A stretch of DNA of 64,000 nucleotides, taken from positions 182,176 to 246,175 of the forward strand of contig NZ_JAGHQX010000009.1 of NCBI RefSeq assembly GCF_017744095.1. The letters run 5' to 3'. The translations under genes and the position numbers were made by a program. This DNA is from Shimia sp. R10_1. Lineage in GTDB: Bacteria; Pseudomonadota; Alphaproteobacteria; Rhodobacterales; Rhodobacteraceae. Below the pieces are notes generated by a model. It was not told the DNA's origin and did no database searches. It was given only the letters and a program-made list of their open reading frames with translations. This document shows positions 17,314 to 25,972 of this stretch, piece by piece; the stretch's first letter is position 1; each line of letters opens with the position of its first letter.

Positions 17314-19001
17314 GCGGTTGCCTTTTCAAGTTGCGGGAAAACCCAATAGTCCGCGTTTTCATTGGACAATTCATGCGGTAGCGGCGCGTTGCCATACATG
17401 CAAATGCGCACCCACCGGTCGGATCGCGGATCAAACTTAGTTGCCCCGAAGAACGACAGCTTGCAGCGCAACATGTCAATCGGCAGCACGTGATCGGAAA
17501 TTGTATTGTCTCTGATTTCTGCGTAGGGTGCGCGCCCGACTATCTGAACGCGCCGCAGCACATGGCGATGTTCTGGGTGACGCAGAAGGAAGTCTGCAAC
17601 CTGCGCATCCTCTGACCAATGCGCCAGCGCCTGATACAGTTGTGCCGCGTCCCGTCCGGGCGCCAATGGTTGCTCATATTCCTCAATAGGCTCTTCAAAG
17701 CGTTCGCCCAAGCGCGGCTCGAGCTTTTCTTCCGACACATACCACGCCCGCGCCTTGCTCGCGGGGGCCGTCCAGTCGGTTTCAATCGCCCAGCCATAGA
17801 TCTCGCGCAGCAGCGCTCTGAGATCGCCGATTTTCATAGCGCCTGCGATACGGAATGTGGCGGTGTTATCGGCGGCCATGCCTTCGGCGAACTCATCCAC
17901 CAAAGCGCCATAAGGCTCCAGTATCAGCGATGCGACCCATTCCTGTCCTTCCAGCGAAAGGTGCTCTTCGGCCCATTCGTACAAAGTATTCCAAGGAGAC
18001 GCGGCGTTCAAATCAGCGTCGGCCAGATAGCCATCAACCTTTTCAACATCCTCACGCAGAGCGGCGAGTTTCTCTATTTGGATTGGATGCTCAGAGACCC
18101 AAGTCTCAGCAATTTTCTTATTTCGCTCAAAGACATCCCGAAATAGCGCGATGTCTTCTGCGGTTGCGGATTGAACACCTCGCACCACTTGAACGGCGTT
18201 TTCACGCGCCGCGATCCAATTGTTGAACAGAACTGGATGGTTCAGCAGAAACGGCGCCATTCCGAGCCCCGTTGAGTTCCCGATGCCCATTGAGCGCGCA
18301 ATATCAACATCCAGCGCAACAGCCTTGGAGCCATTCTCTCTCGCACGCACGTCCGCCATATGCTGCACCAAATCCAGTACAAACCAGCGCGTCAGATAAA
18401 CTGACAACATTTCGACCTGAAAAGGGGCACGAAACTCAGGGCGATCCGCGATCATTTCGCGATCTGCGGCCCCCAATTTGCCTGAACCATACACCGCTGT
18501 TGTCCGCATGAGGTATCCAACGGCGTCGATTTTTTCCACAGAAGGCTGGTCCCCTTTTGCGAGAGCATCGACAACATGTTCCCACAAGCGCACCGATCTG
18601 TTTGACCGCGACACAGACAGCTCCGTGTTAGTCACGCGCCCCGCTTCCTGCACAGGTATGTTGGCCGAAAGCCGCTCAATGTCTGAACCCGTCGGCACGC
18701 CATCAAAGAGAGTGTAGGTTGCATCCCATGCATCCGCAATCACCCGATCAGATCGCTTTTCAGGGGGGAGATCATGTGCAAACGCAATCAGTGAATACGA
18801 TCTCTCAGGACCATGCGCGGTATAAACTGCATGGCCAACCCCATTATCGTTGATTTCAAAAGCTGTCTTCTCAAACCGCCAGTTCTCTCGTGCCATGCGA
18901 CGGGTTAGAACGCGCATAAAGGACAGTCGCGACTGGTGCATAGAACCAAGACGCGCAAGACGCATCACCACCTGTGGGGCACGTCGGGAAACCTCAGTCA
19001 T
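17310..19001 (-). CDS. Conserved-looking protein of unknown function, 563 residues
   Basis: I do not recognise the family. The ATG at 19001 has AGGAGG 9 bases upstream; an upstream extension would be Cys/Arg-rich and is clearly not coding. The product is soluble-looking, with mostly helical composition, a basic N-terminus and a striking GNSTGLGMAPFLLNHP stretch near residue 250. The last third has AHWSEDAQVADFLLRHPEHR and ends with a Trp/Tyr-rich segment. It overlaps the DUF3726 start by 4 bp and follows the second BCCT gene, suggesting an enzyme or enzyme complex acting on a BCCT-imported compound together with DUF3726 and Ldh_2. That is inference from position only. Confidence 0.7.
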   Translation of the reverse strand: MTEVSRRAPQVVMRLARLGSMHQSRLSFMRVLTRRMARENWRFEKTAFEINDNGVGHAVYTAHGPERSYSLIAFAHDLPPEKRSDRVIADAWDATYTLFDGVPTGSDIERLSANIPVQEAGRVTNTELSVSRSNRSVRLWEHVVDALAKGDQPSVEKIDAVGYLMRTTAVYGSGKLGAADREMIADRPEFRAPFQVEMLSVYLTRWFVLDLVQHMADVRARENGSKAVALDVDIARSMGIGNSTGLGMAPFLLNHPVLFNNWIAARENAVQVVRGVQSATAEDIALFRDVFERNKKIAETWVSEHPIQIEKLAALREDVEKVDGYLADADLNAASPWNTLYEWAEEHLSLEGQEWVASLILEPYGALVDEFAEGMAADNTATFRIAGAMKIGDLRALLREIYGWAIETDWTAPASKARAWYVSEEKLEPRLGERFEEPIEEYEQPLAPGRDAAQLYQALAHWSEDAQVADFLLRHPEHRHVLRRVQIVGRAPYAEIRDNTISDHVLPIDMLRCKLSFFGATKFDPRSDRWVRICMYGNAPLPHELSNENADYWVFPQLEKATA

Positions 19002-19022
19002 TCGATATCCTCCTGATCTTTT

Positions 19023-19094
19023 GGCATCTAAGTGAAATTGACAAGATGCCTGACAGTCTTTGAATGGGGAGTGTTGGGCGCGTTTTGCGCCCAA
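19023..19094. terminator. Hairpins after the second BCCT gene
   Basis: TTGGGCGC (19074-19081) and GCGCCCAA (19087-19094) pair around GTTTT just past the BCCT stop. A second inverted repeat, GGCATCT (19023-19029) with AGATGCC (19044-19050), lies closer to the unknown gene. Neither has a U tract; they probably act as partial terminators or mRNA 3' ends within an operon. Confidence 0.5.
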
Positions 19095-19104
19095 CAAAGG
19101 CCGT

Positions 19105-20649
19105 TTACTCAGCTTTGCCTTTGGCAAGCGTGATGCGCAACGCATCCCACAGCGACGGCAGCAGCAGCAACGACACCGGTACAGCAGTGACCACAATAAA
19201 GCTCTGCAGCTTCGATACACCGCCAGAACCAACAGAGATCAAGATCACTGCCATCACGCCCATTGCAATCCCCCAGAATACGCGCAGCGCAGCAGGTGGA
19301 TTGTTTTCATTGCTCATGGTGGCAGAAATCACAAAGCTCATCGAGTCCCCTGTGGTAGCCACAAAGATCGTGGTCAGGATGAGGAACAGGATAGAGATCA
19401 CAAACCCCATCGGCAGGTTGTTGGTGATTGCCAAAAGTGCGGCCGGCAGATTGAACCCCTCAAATGCTGAGGAAATCAAGCCTGTTGCTTCCAGCTCCAT
19501 TGCGATGCCCGTGCCACCAATGATGGTGAACCAGAAGTTGGTCACGATGGGCGCAATAATGGAGAGCATAATGATGATCGAACGGATCGAACGGCCACGG
19601 GATACACGGGCGATGAACATTGCCATCAGCGGGCCATAGCCCATGAACCAGCCCCAGAAGAACACAGTCCACCAACCAAGCCAGCCTGGTTCACCAAAGA
19701 CCCCAGCATCGCCGCGATAAAGTGCCATCTGGAAAAAATTCTCAACATAGGTGCCAAAACCGGAGAAGAACGAGCCAAAGATAAAGCCCGTTGGCCCAGC
19801 AATAAGCACAAACAGCAAAAGCGCAGCCGCCAGAAGAACATTGACCTTTGACAGGATCTGAATTCCCCGCGACAGGCCGGTCATGGCAGAAATCGTGTAA
19901 ATTGCCACAAGGCCAGCGATCACAGTCGCCTGCAGCGCAAAGCCATCAGTCAGGCCAAAGAGATCTGCAAGACCGTAGCTGACCTGAAGCCCCAAGAAGC
20001 CAATCGGCCCTACGGTGCCTGCCACAACAGCGATGATCGAAGAGGCATCTGCAATCAACCCAATCGGGCCATTGATCGCCTTATCACCAAACACCGGATA
20101 CAGCAGCGTGCGTGGCGCAAGGGGGAGGCCTTTTTCATAGTGATAATGCATGAGCATCACTGTGGTGAGGGACCCCAGAATGGCCCATGCAAGAAAACCC
20201 CAGTGCATGAAGCTCTGGGCAATCGCCGGATTAACCGCAGATTCGGTTGCGCCTTCTGCCCCATAGAGCGGAGGGGAATACAGGAAGTGGGCAATTGGCT
20301 CACCTGCCGCCCAGAACACACCACCACCAGCAAGCAGTGTACACATGATCATGGAGCCCCACTGGAACGTGGTGAACTCAGGCGTGGTGATGCCGCCCAT
20401 GATCGCACGCCCTCCGGGCAGAAGACAAAGCACCAGACCAATCAGGAACGTTGCCAGCAGCAGTACCTGCCAATACAGACCAAAATACGTTGCTGAGATG
20501 TTGAAGCCCCAGTCAACCGCCGCAGACAGCGCCTGCAGATTTACAAGCGCAGCGATACAAAAAATCGCGATAAACCCACCGGAAATCAGAAACAGCGGCT
20601 TGTTGATCCGCCCTTCTTTTGCTCCGGTTTCCAAAGTTGCGTCAGACAT
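19105..20649 (-). CDS. BCCT-family transporter, second copy
   Basis: 514-residue importer with about 12 helices. The Trp-rich signature reads WWTVFFWGWFMGYGPL followed by FIARVSRGR. The third-helix Gly-rich segment reads LLAGGGVFWAAGEP and lacks the canonical GxGxGxM, so sodium coupling may differ from BetP; CaiT-like antiport is one possibility. ATG 20649 with GGAGGGG upstream is preferred to an upstream in-frame start. It heads the set unknown-DUF3726-Ldh_2 and follows a dipeptidase-like gene 77 bp away. Confidence 0.92.
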   Translation of the reverse strand: MSDATLETGAKEGRINKPLFLISGGFIAIFCIAALVNLQALSAAVDWGFNISATYFGLYWQVLLLATFLIGLVLCLLPGGRAIMGGITTPEFTTFQWGSMIMCTLLAGGGVFWAAGEPIAHFLYSPPLYGAEGATESAVNPAIAQSFMHWGFLAWAILGSLTTVMLMHYHYEKGLPLAPRTLLYPVFGDKAINGPIGLIADASSIIAVVAGTVGPIGFLGLQVSYGLADLFGLTDGFALQATVIAGLVAIYTISAMTGLSRGIQILSKVNVLLAAALLLFVLIAGPTGFIFGSFFSGFGTYVENFFQMALYRGDAGVFGEPGWLGWWTVFFWGWFMGYGPLMAMFIARVSRGRSIRSIIIMLSIIAPIVTNFWFTIIGGTGIAMELEATGLISSAFEGFNLPAALLAITNNLPMGFVISILFLILTTIFVATTGDSMSFVISATMSNENNPPAALRVFWGIAMGVMAVILISVGSGGVSKLQSFIVVTAVPVSLLLLPSLWDALRITLAKGKAE

Positions 20650-20726
20650 GACCCCTCCGTTGGTCGGGCCGACACCACAACATAGGTCCCGGCCGTTATT
20701 TTTGAGTGTTGTTTTCTCGGCTGGCG

Positions 20727-21710
20727 TTAAGCGCGCGGTGTGAAGTTCTCCGCAAAGAAACGGTGCCAATTGTTCCCCATTATCCCCGCAACTTCCTCGG
20801 CGTTGAGACCTGTGGCCCGCAGACCTTCTTCGATGTTGCCAAAGTGGCGATTGTCTTCAAACCAAGTTGGCATCGGCGGGAAGCCAGGCGCAGCAGCAGA
20901 GCCTTCGCCATAGTCGATTTCTTTGGTCCAGCGACCGACGCGCATCCATTCCACGATGCTGTCAGGCTGATCTTGGCAAAGGTCAGTGCCAATGCCCAAA
21001 TGCTCCGCCCCATAGGTTTCGGCGGTGCGGGCGATCATCTCGCAAAAGCTTTCAAGCGTGCAGTTCGACTTGTCTTTAAGATGATGCGGGTACACCGAGA
21101 ACCCCAGCATACCACCGTTTTCCGTAACCGCGCGTATCACACTGTCTCGTTTATTGCGCAGTGCGGGCGACCAATCGTAGGGGTTGGCATGTGTGATAGC
21201 GATCGGACGTTCAGAAATCTCCGCCGCTTCAATCGTGGATCGATCTGCTGAATGGCTCATGTCCACCACAAGACCAACGCGGTTCATCTCTTTGATGACT
21301 TGTTTGCCCATGCGCGTGATGCCAGGATCTTCAGCCTCATAGCAGCCCGTCGCCAGAAGCGATTGGTTGTTATAGGTCAGCTGCATGAACCGCGCGCCGA
21401 GATCGTGCAGGATTTCGACCAATCCGATGTCATCTTCAATCGGGCTCGGGTTCTGGAAGCCAAAAAACACCGCAGTGCGACCGGTTTCACGGGCCTTGGC
21501 GATATCGCTGGCCCAGCGACCTTTCATAATCAAATCAGGGTATTGCTCGAACCAACGGTTCCATTTCTCAAAATTTAGAACCGTTTCACGAAAGTTCTCG
21601 TGATAAGAAATGGTCACATGGATGGCATCGACTTGCCCTTCACGCAACTGGCGAAAGATCTTTTCAGACCAATTGGCGTATTGCAGTCCGTCGATACGGA
21701 AATGGCTCAT
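20727..21710 (-). CDS. Renal dipeptidase-family (M19) protein with altered metal site
   Basis: 327 residues of the membrane dipeptidase fold. The second-half zinc-ligand region is kept (VVDMSHSADRSTIEAAE and PIAITHANP), but the N-terminal HxD reads DGLQYAN and the bridging Glu region reads FFGFQNPSP, so the standard dinuclear site looks incomplete. The Pseudomonas aeruginosa dipeptidase-like gene next to dgcA (PA5396) has, as I remember it, the same kind of N-terminus, and that gene sits in a dimethylglycine catabolic locus. The context here is also N-methyl amine catabolism. Substrate unknown; classical dipeptide hydrolysis is doubtful. Confidence 0.8.
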   Translation of the reverse strand: MSHFRIDGLQYANWSEKIFRQLREGQVDAIHVTISYHENFRETVLNFEKWNRWFEQYPDLIMKGRWASDIAKARETGRTAVFFGFQNPSPIEDDIGLVEILHDLGARFMQLTYNNQSLLATGCYEAEDPGITRMGKQVIKEMNRVGLVVDMSHSADRSTIEAAEISERPIAITHANPYDWSPALRNKRDSVIRAVTENGGMLGFSVYPHHLKDKSNCTLESFCEMIARTAETYGAEHLGIGTDLCQDQPDSIVEWMRVGRWTKEIDYGEGSAAAPGFPPMPTWFEDNRHFGNIEEGLRATGLNAEEVAGIMGNNWHRFFAENFTPRA

Positions 21711-21841
21711 TGTGATCTCTCCCCCCGCTCGGTGCACTTGGCTTTCAAAGCGATGCGGCAACCATTTTTATGTGGTCAGCGCCCAAGCAGCGTTGTCTGC
21801 GAAATTTCGTCTCGGAATCAGGGCACATGCGCGCCTTGAGC

Positions 21842-21863
21842 GCTGCGCCCAAGCGGGCGCAGC
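21842..21863 (-). terminator. Hairpin after aldehyde dehydrogenase gene
   Basis: Perfect 9-bp arms GCTGCGCCC and GGGCGCAGC with an AAGC tetraloop, 17 bp past the aldehyde dehydrogenase stop. There is no U tract on the minus strand, so termination may be partial. Confidence 0.6.
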
Positions 21864-21879
21864 TGCGTGCACACTCAGG

Positions 21880-23328
21880 TCAAACAGGACCTGCGCTGAT
21901 GTATGCGGTTTTAACGGTGGTGTAGAACTCAGCCGCCGCTTTGCCCTGTTCGCGTGGGCCGTAGGAGCTGTCGCCGCGGCCACCAAATGGCACATGATAG
22001 TCCGTGCCCGCGGTTGGCAGGTTCACGGTTACTACACCTGTGCGGGCGTTGCGACGGAAGTGCGTCGCGCGTGCCAGAGACTTGGTGACGATGCCAGATG
22101 TCAGACCAAAGTTGGTGTCATTGACGACCGACAGGGCCTCGTCATAGCTGCCGACTTTGATAACGCTGGTCAACGGAGCAAACATCTCTTCCCGGTTGAT
22201 GCGCATGTCATTGGTGGTGTTCAGGAAAACACCAGGCGACATGTAGAAGCCCTGATGCGGCATCTCCAGACGCTGACCGCCACATGCCAGTTCCGCACCT
22301 TCGGATTTTCCCAAATCCACATAGGACAGGTTTTCAGTGAGCTGCTGTTCGCTGACGACCGGCCCCATCTGAGTACCAGCTTCCAACGCGTGACCCACTT
22401 TCATCGCCTGCGTACCGGCCACAAGTTTTTCGACAAAAGCATCATGCACGGCAGCATGCACAACCAGACGCGAGGAGGCTGTACATTTCTGACCGGTGCC
22501 ACCAAATGCGCCACCAAGGGCCAGCGTGACCGCGAGATCGAGATCCGCGTCATCCATCACCGCCAATGCGTTTTTGGAGCCCATTTCCATCTGAACTTTG
22601 GTTAAGTTCTGGATTGCAGCGGCGGCAATACCCTTGCCCACAGGCACAGAGCCCGTAAAGGAAATCGCATCCACCTTTGGGCTCTCCACCAGACGCTGAC
22701 CGATCGACCGGCCGGAGCCCATTACGAGGCTGAACAATCCTTTGGGAATGTCCTGACGGTTGATGATTTCTGTCAGTGCCACAGCAGAGGCAGGCGTGAT
22801 ATTGGCAGGCTTCCACACAACGGCATTGCCATAGCAGAGCGCAGGCGCAATTTTCCAAGATGCCGTCGCCGTCGGGAAGTTCCATGGTGAGATGATCGCA
22901 ACGGTGCCCACCGCTTCGCGGCGTACGTCGATTTCAATGTCAGGGCGTACGGAGTCAGCATTCTCACCGATCTGGCGCAGGCACTCTGCGGCATAGTAGG
23001 TGAAGAACTGACCTGCGCGGAAAACTTCGCCCTTGCCTTCGGCCAGAGGCTTGCCTTCTTCGCGGCTGAGCAATGTGCCCAGCTCTTCTGCGCGTGCCAT
23101 AAGCTCGTTGCCGATCGCATTCAGCACAGCCTGCTTGCGCTCCAACCCATAGGCCGCCCACTCCCGCTGCGCGATGCGCGCTTGATCAAGGGTTGCCTCA
23201 AGCTGATCTGCACTCGCCTGTGCGAACACTCCGACAAGATCGCTCAGATCAGACGGGTTGCGGTTTTCGATTTCGCCTTCGCCAGTCAGCCATTCGCCAG
23301 CGATCAGGTTCTTTTGGATGTCAGACAT
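21880..23328 (-). CDS. NAD(P)-dependent aldehyde dehydrogenase, 2-oxoglutarate semialdehyde DH-like
   Basis: 482-residue ALDH with the full set of motifs: IISPWNFPTATASWK, VWKPANITPAS, SFTGSVPVGKGI, catalytic Glu in QMEMGSKNAL and catalytic Cys in GTGQKCTASSRLV. The GQKCTASSRLV wording is typical of 2-oxoglutarate semialdehyde dehydrogenases, which act in hydroxyproline and related pathways, though betaine-aldehyde-like substrates cannot be excluded. Note Met-Gly-Ser in place of the usual Leu-Gly-Gly after the catalytic Glu. Divergent from a LysR gene across about 108 bp. Confidence 0.9.
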   Translation of the reverse strand: MSDIQKNLIAGEWLTGEGEIENRNPSDLSDLVGVFAQASADQLEATLDQARIAQREWAAYGLERKQAVLNAIGNELMARAEELGTLLSREEGKPLAEGKGEVFRAGQFFTYYAAECLRQIGENADSVRPDIEIDVRREAVGTVAIISPWNFPTATASWKIAPALCYGNAVVWKPANITPASAVALTEIINRQDIPKGLFSLVMGSGRSIGQRLVESPKVDAISFTGSVPVGKGIAAAAIQNLTKVQMEMGSKNALAVMDDADLDLAVTLALGGAFGGTGQKCTASSRLVVHAAVHDAFVEKLVAGTQAMKVGHALEAGTQMGPVVSEQQLTENLSYVDLGKSEGAELACGGQRLEMPHQGFYMSPGVFLNTTNDMRINREEMFAPLTSVIKVGSYDEALSVVNDTNFGLTSGIVTKSLARATHFRRNARTGVVTVNLPTAGTDYHVPFGGRGDSSYGPREQGKAAAEFYTTVKTAYISAGPV

Positions 23329-23436
23329 CGCCGAGTCACCTCATTAAGAAATTGTCACCTCCGGGTATGGACTCTTTTCGATCAATCAATCAAACTAAAA
23401 TTATTGAAGATAACTTCAACAAAACTGAAGCATCTG

Positions 23437-24333
23437 ATGACGCTCAAAATTGAAACGCTCCGCGGTTTCGTCGCCGTCGCTCGCAGCGGCAACCTCACCG
23501 ACGCCGCACTCATCCTTAAGCGGACTCCCTCTGCGGTTTCCATGATGCTCAAACAGTTCGAAGCGCATCTTGGCGAGCCATTGTTTGAGACCGATCGGAA
23601 AAATAAACTCACGGCTCTAGGCGCATTCGTGCTGGAGCAGTCAGAGCAACAGCTACAACACTTCGACAATACTGTCAGGGCCATAGAAAGCTTTGCGGAT
23701 GCCAGCATGGGCCATGTGCGCATCGCAACTGTTCCCTCGGTCGCAGGAACAATCATGCCACGCGTTTTTTCCGGGAACATAAAGGCTTACAAAAGCGTCC
23801 GCATAGATTTGCGTGATATGGATTCAAAATCTGTGCTGCATGAACTCACGCGCGGCCGTATCGATATTGGCATCGCCACGCTCAGCACCCATGACACGGG
23901 GTTACACAGCCAACTTCTAATGACCGACTGGTTTGGCGTTATGCTGCCCTCTGAGCACCCTTTAGCTTTGAAGCCTGACCCGATCGAATGGGATGCGTTG
24001 GCGCAAGAGCATCTGATCGCCAATAGCTTGTCCGAAGGCATGCTTGGGGCCGAAGTTGAAGCGCTACATTCAAGATCACGCTTCTCTGCACACAACCTTA
24101 CATCAATCTTGGGGCTTGTCCGCGCGGGAATTGGCATCACAATCCTGCCAGAAATGGCTGCCATCTCTGCAGGCCATACAGATCTGATTTTTCGCCCTAT
24201 CGCGGATGAGAAAGCAAAGCGCCATATACACCTGCTCCGCCGTGCCGATTCGGCGATGAGCCCAGCAGCACAAAGGCTCGAAGCCGATATTTTGGAAACG
24301 GTCGACAGCCTCAAGAAGGAACAACAGAAATGA
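23437..24333 (+). CDS. LysR-family regulator
   Basis: 298 residues. Helix-turn-helix at about 5-65 (LTDAALILKRTPSAVSMMLK) and a LysR substrate domain from about residue 90. The start is placed at the ATG that opens the HTH; earlier in-frame Met codons lie within the opposite-strand aldehyde dehydrogenase. Divergent from the aldehyde dehydrogenase gene and coupled to the following GlxA-type regulator through an ATGA overlap. Confidence 0.88.
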   Translation: MTLKIETLRGFVAVARSGNLTDAALILKRTPSAVSMMLKQFEAHLGEPLFETDRKNKLTALGAFVLEQSEQQLQHFDNTVRAIESFADASMGHVRIATVPSVAGTIMPRVFSGNIKAYKSVRIDLRDMDSKSVLHELTRGRIDIGIATLSTHDTGLHSQLLMTDWFGVMLPSEHPLALKPDPIEWDALAQEHLIANSLSEGMLGAEVEALHSRSRFSAHNLTSILGLVRAGIGITILPEMAAISAGHTDLIFRPIADEKAKRHIHLLRRADSAMSPAAQRLEADILETVDSLKKEQQK

Positions 24334-25337
24334 GCCCGCAACCCGAATGCACCACGCTGGGCATTTTGATCTTCCCAGGCTTTCCCATGGCTTGCCTCAC
24401 ATCTTGTATCGAACCATTGCGTGCAGCCAATGAAATCTCCGGCCAAACCGCTTTTGACTGGGTAGTGATCTCCGAAAGCACGGCCCGTATTCAGTCATCC
24501 GCGGGCGTGACATTTGCACCAGATCTCGCCCTGTCAGAGGTAGAAAAATTAGATCACCTTCTGTTTGCCTCAAGCCCCAACAGCGCATTTGACGCCCCAT
24601 CCAAAGCAAACGCCGCGCTTCAACGCCTGATCCGCAACAAAACCAGAATCGGCGCCATCAGCGGCGGCGTGTTCCCTCTGGCACGCACCAATTTGACTGG
24701 GGACACACCCCTGTCTGTGCATTGGTGTTATGAGGCCGCGTTCCAGTCAGAATTTCCACACATCCCAATCAATGGATCTGTGATTTGCAAAGAAGCCTCC
24801 ATAACGACGATTTCGGGCGCCTCGGCCGTGTTTGACCACATGCTTGAGCTCATCGAAGAAAGACTGGGCGGCGACATCATGGCGGAGGTGGCCTGCTGGT
24901 TTCAGCACCCCTTCATCCGCAGCGAGAATGTAACTCAGAAAGTTCCTGCGATTTCAACGCCGCAAAGCGAAGATCTGCTGCCCAGTCAAATTGCCAAAGC
25001 GATTGCGCATTTTGCTGAACACATTGAAAATCCGATCCAGATCAGCGAAGTCGCGGCCTCTGTGGGCCTCTCTGCGCGCTCACTGGAGCGTAGCTTCAAA
25101 AATGCGACAGGGCAGAGCCCCCTCGTTTACTACCGGCGTATGCGCATGAAGCAGGCACGCCAACTTGTGCTTTACACCAATGTCTCTATCGCTGAAGTGG
25201 CGTATATGGTGGGCTACGCCACACCAGGCACCTTTATTCGCTACTATCGTGAAACCTATGGGGTGACACCTGTCAGTGACCGGCGCGCAAAGAACTCCAT
25301 GCGCGTCGGTAGTGATGACGCCTTGCCATCAGGCTAA
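24330..25337 (+). CDS. GlxA-family transcriptional regulator, second copy
   Basis: 335 residues with a DJ-1/PfpI-like N-terminal domain (residues about 8-190; ISGGVFPLARTNL at the degenerate elbow) and an AraC-type C-terminus (VGLSARSLERSFKNATGQSP and VAYMVGYATPGTFIRYYRE). Its start overlaps the LysR stop, so a LysR and a GlxA regulator are made from one mRNA. Same architecture as GbdR/CdhR-type betaine and carnitine sensors; it ends against the sox operon and is a candidate for its control. Confidence 0.88.
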   Translation: MSPQPECTTLGILIFPGFPMACLTSCIEPLRAANEISGQTAFDWVVISESTARIQSSAGVTFAPDLALSEVEKLDHLLFASSPNSAFDAPSKANAALQRLIRNKTRIGAISGGVFPLARTNLTGDTPLSVHWCYEAAFQSEFPHIPINGSVICKEASITTISGASAVFDHMLELIEERLGGDIMAEVACWFQHPFIRSENVTQKVPAISTPQSEDLLPSQIAKAIAHFAEHIENPIQISEVAASVGLSARSLERSFKNATGQSPLVYYRRMRMKQARQLVLYTNVSIAEVAYMVGYATPGTFIRYYRETYGVTPVSDRRAKNSMRVGSDDALPSG

Positions 25338-25365
25338 GTCCACAGAGTTTAATCATAACGAATGG

Positions 25366-25385
25366 GCGCTTTCAGCAGAAAGCGC
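25366..25385. terminator. Hairpin between convergent GlxA and soxG genes
   Basis: GCGCTTTC and GAAAGCGC, 8-bp perfect arms with an AGCA loop, between two converging stops. Probable bidirectional terminator without a strong U tract. Confidence 0.6.
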
Positions 25386-25408
25386 TCCGCACGCTAGTTT
25401 GGGCATCG

Positions 25409-25972
25409 CTACGCGATGGATTTGGCAACAGAGATCAACCCGTGATGCAAAGAGGCTGCGGAAGAACGCGGTCCGAACACGGCGACGTGCGTTTCACTGA
25501 GACGCCACAAAAACACACCAACATGTTCAACAGTGGTGCGGCGCACAGAGCTCGCCCCCATTGTGCGGATCGGTGCATTGCTGAGTCGCTCAAACAAGTC
25601 CTCAAGCGTGTCACCAATCACGTCAAAACGGCACCAACCATCCGTTTGCTCCACAACAGATGCTGCATCACCCAACACTGCCTTGAGTTCAGAGGCCAGA
25701 AGTTCATGAGTGTCATGTGGCGCTGTGATCATCCACTGTTCGGGCGCAGACCAAAAGGCTGCTAGAGGTGCAGCGTCTGCCGAGCGCCCCACATCAGGCA
25801 ATGATAGACTAAGTTTTTCCGCCAGAAGGTCACGCACCGCGGTCTCCTGTCCAGCGCGTGCTGCGACGGATGCAAGTGCGCTGTCAACACCTTCCGAGAT
25901 GGTCAGCGCACCAATCGTGTCGATACGCGGCGAGTCACTGCCCAACGGAGTGATTGCTTTGAGTTTATGCAC
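25409..25972 (-). CDS. soxG: Sarcosine oxidase gamma subunit
   Basis: 187-residue subunit of the heterotetrameric sarcosine oxidase. The C-terminal half with SSVRRTTVEHVGVFLWRL is the typical gamma region. The start is placed at a GTG (25972) overlapping the soxA stop as GTGCATAA, because GGGGAG lies 7 bases upstream and the resulting VHKLKAITPLG N-terminus (read as Met) matches the family; a start further upstream would lie inside soxA. Confidence 0.88.
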   Translation of the reverse strand: MHKLKAITPLGSDSPRIDTIGALTISEGVDSALASVAARAGQETAVRDLLAEKLSLSLPDVGRSADAAPLAAFWSAPEQWMITAPHDTHELLASELKAVLGDAASVVEQTDGWCRFDVIGDTLEDLFERLSNAPIRTMGASSVRRTTVEHVGVFLWRLSETHVAVFGPRSSAASLHHGLISVAKSIA

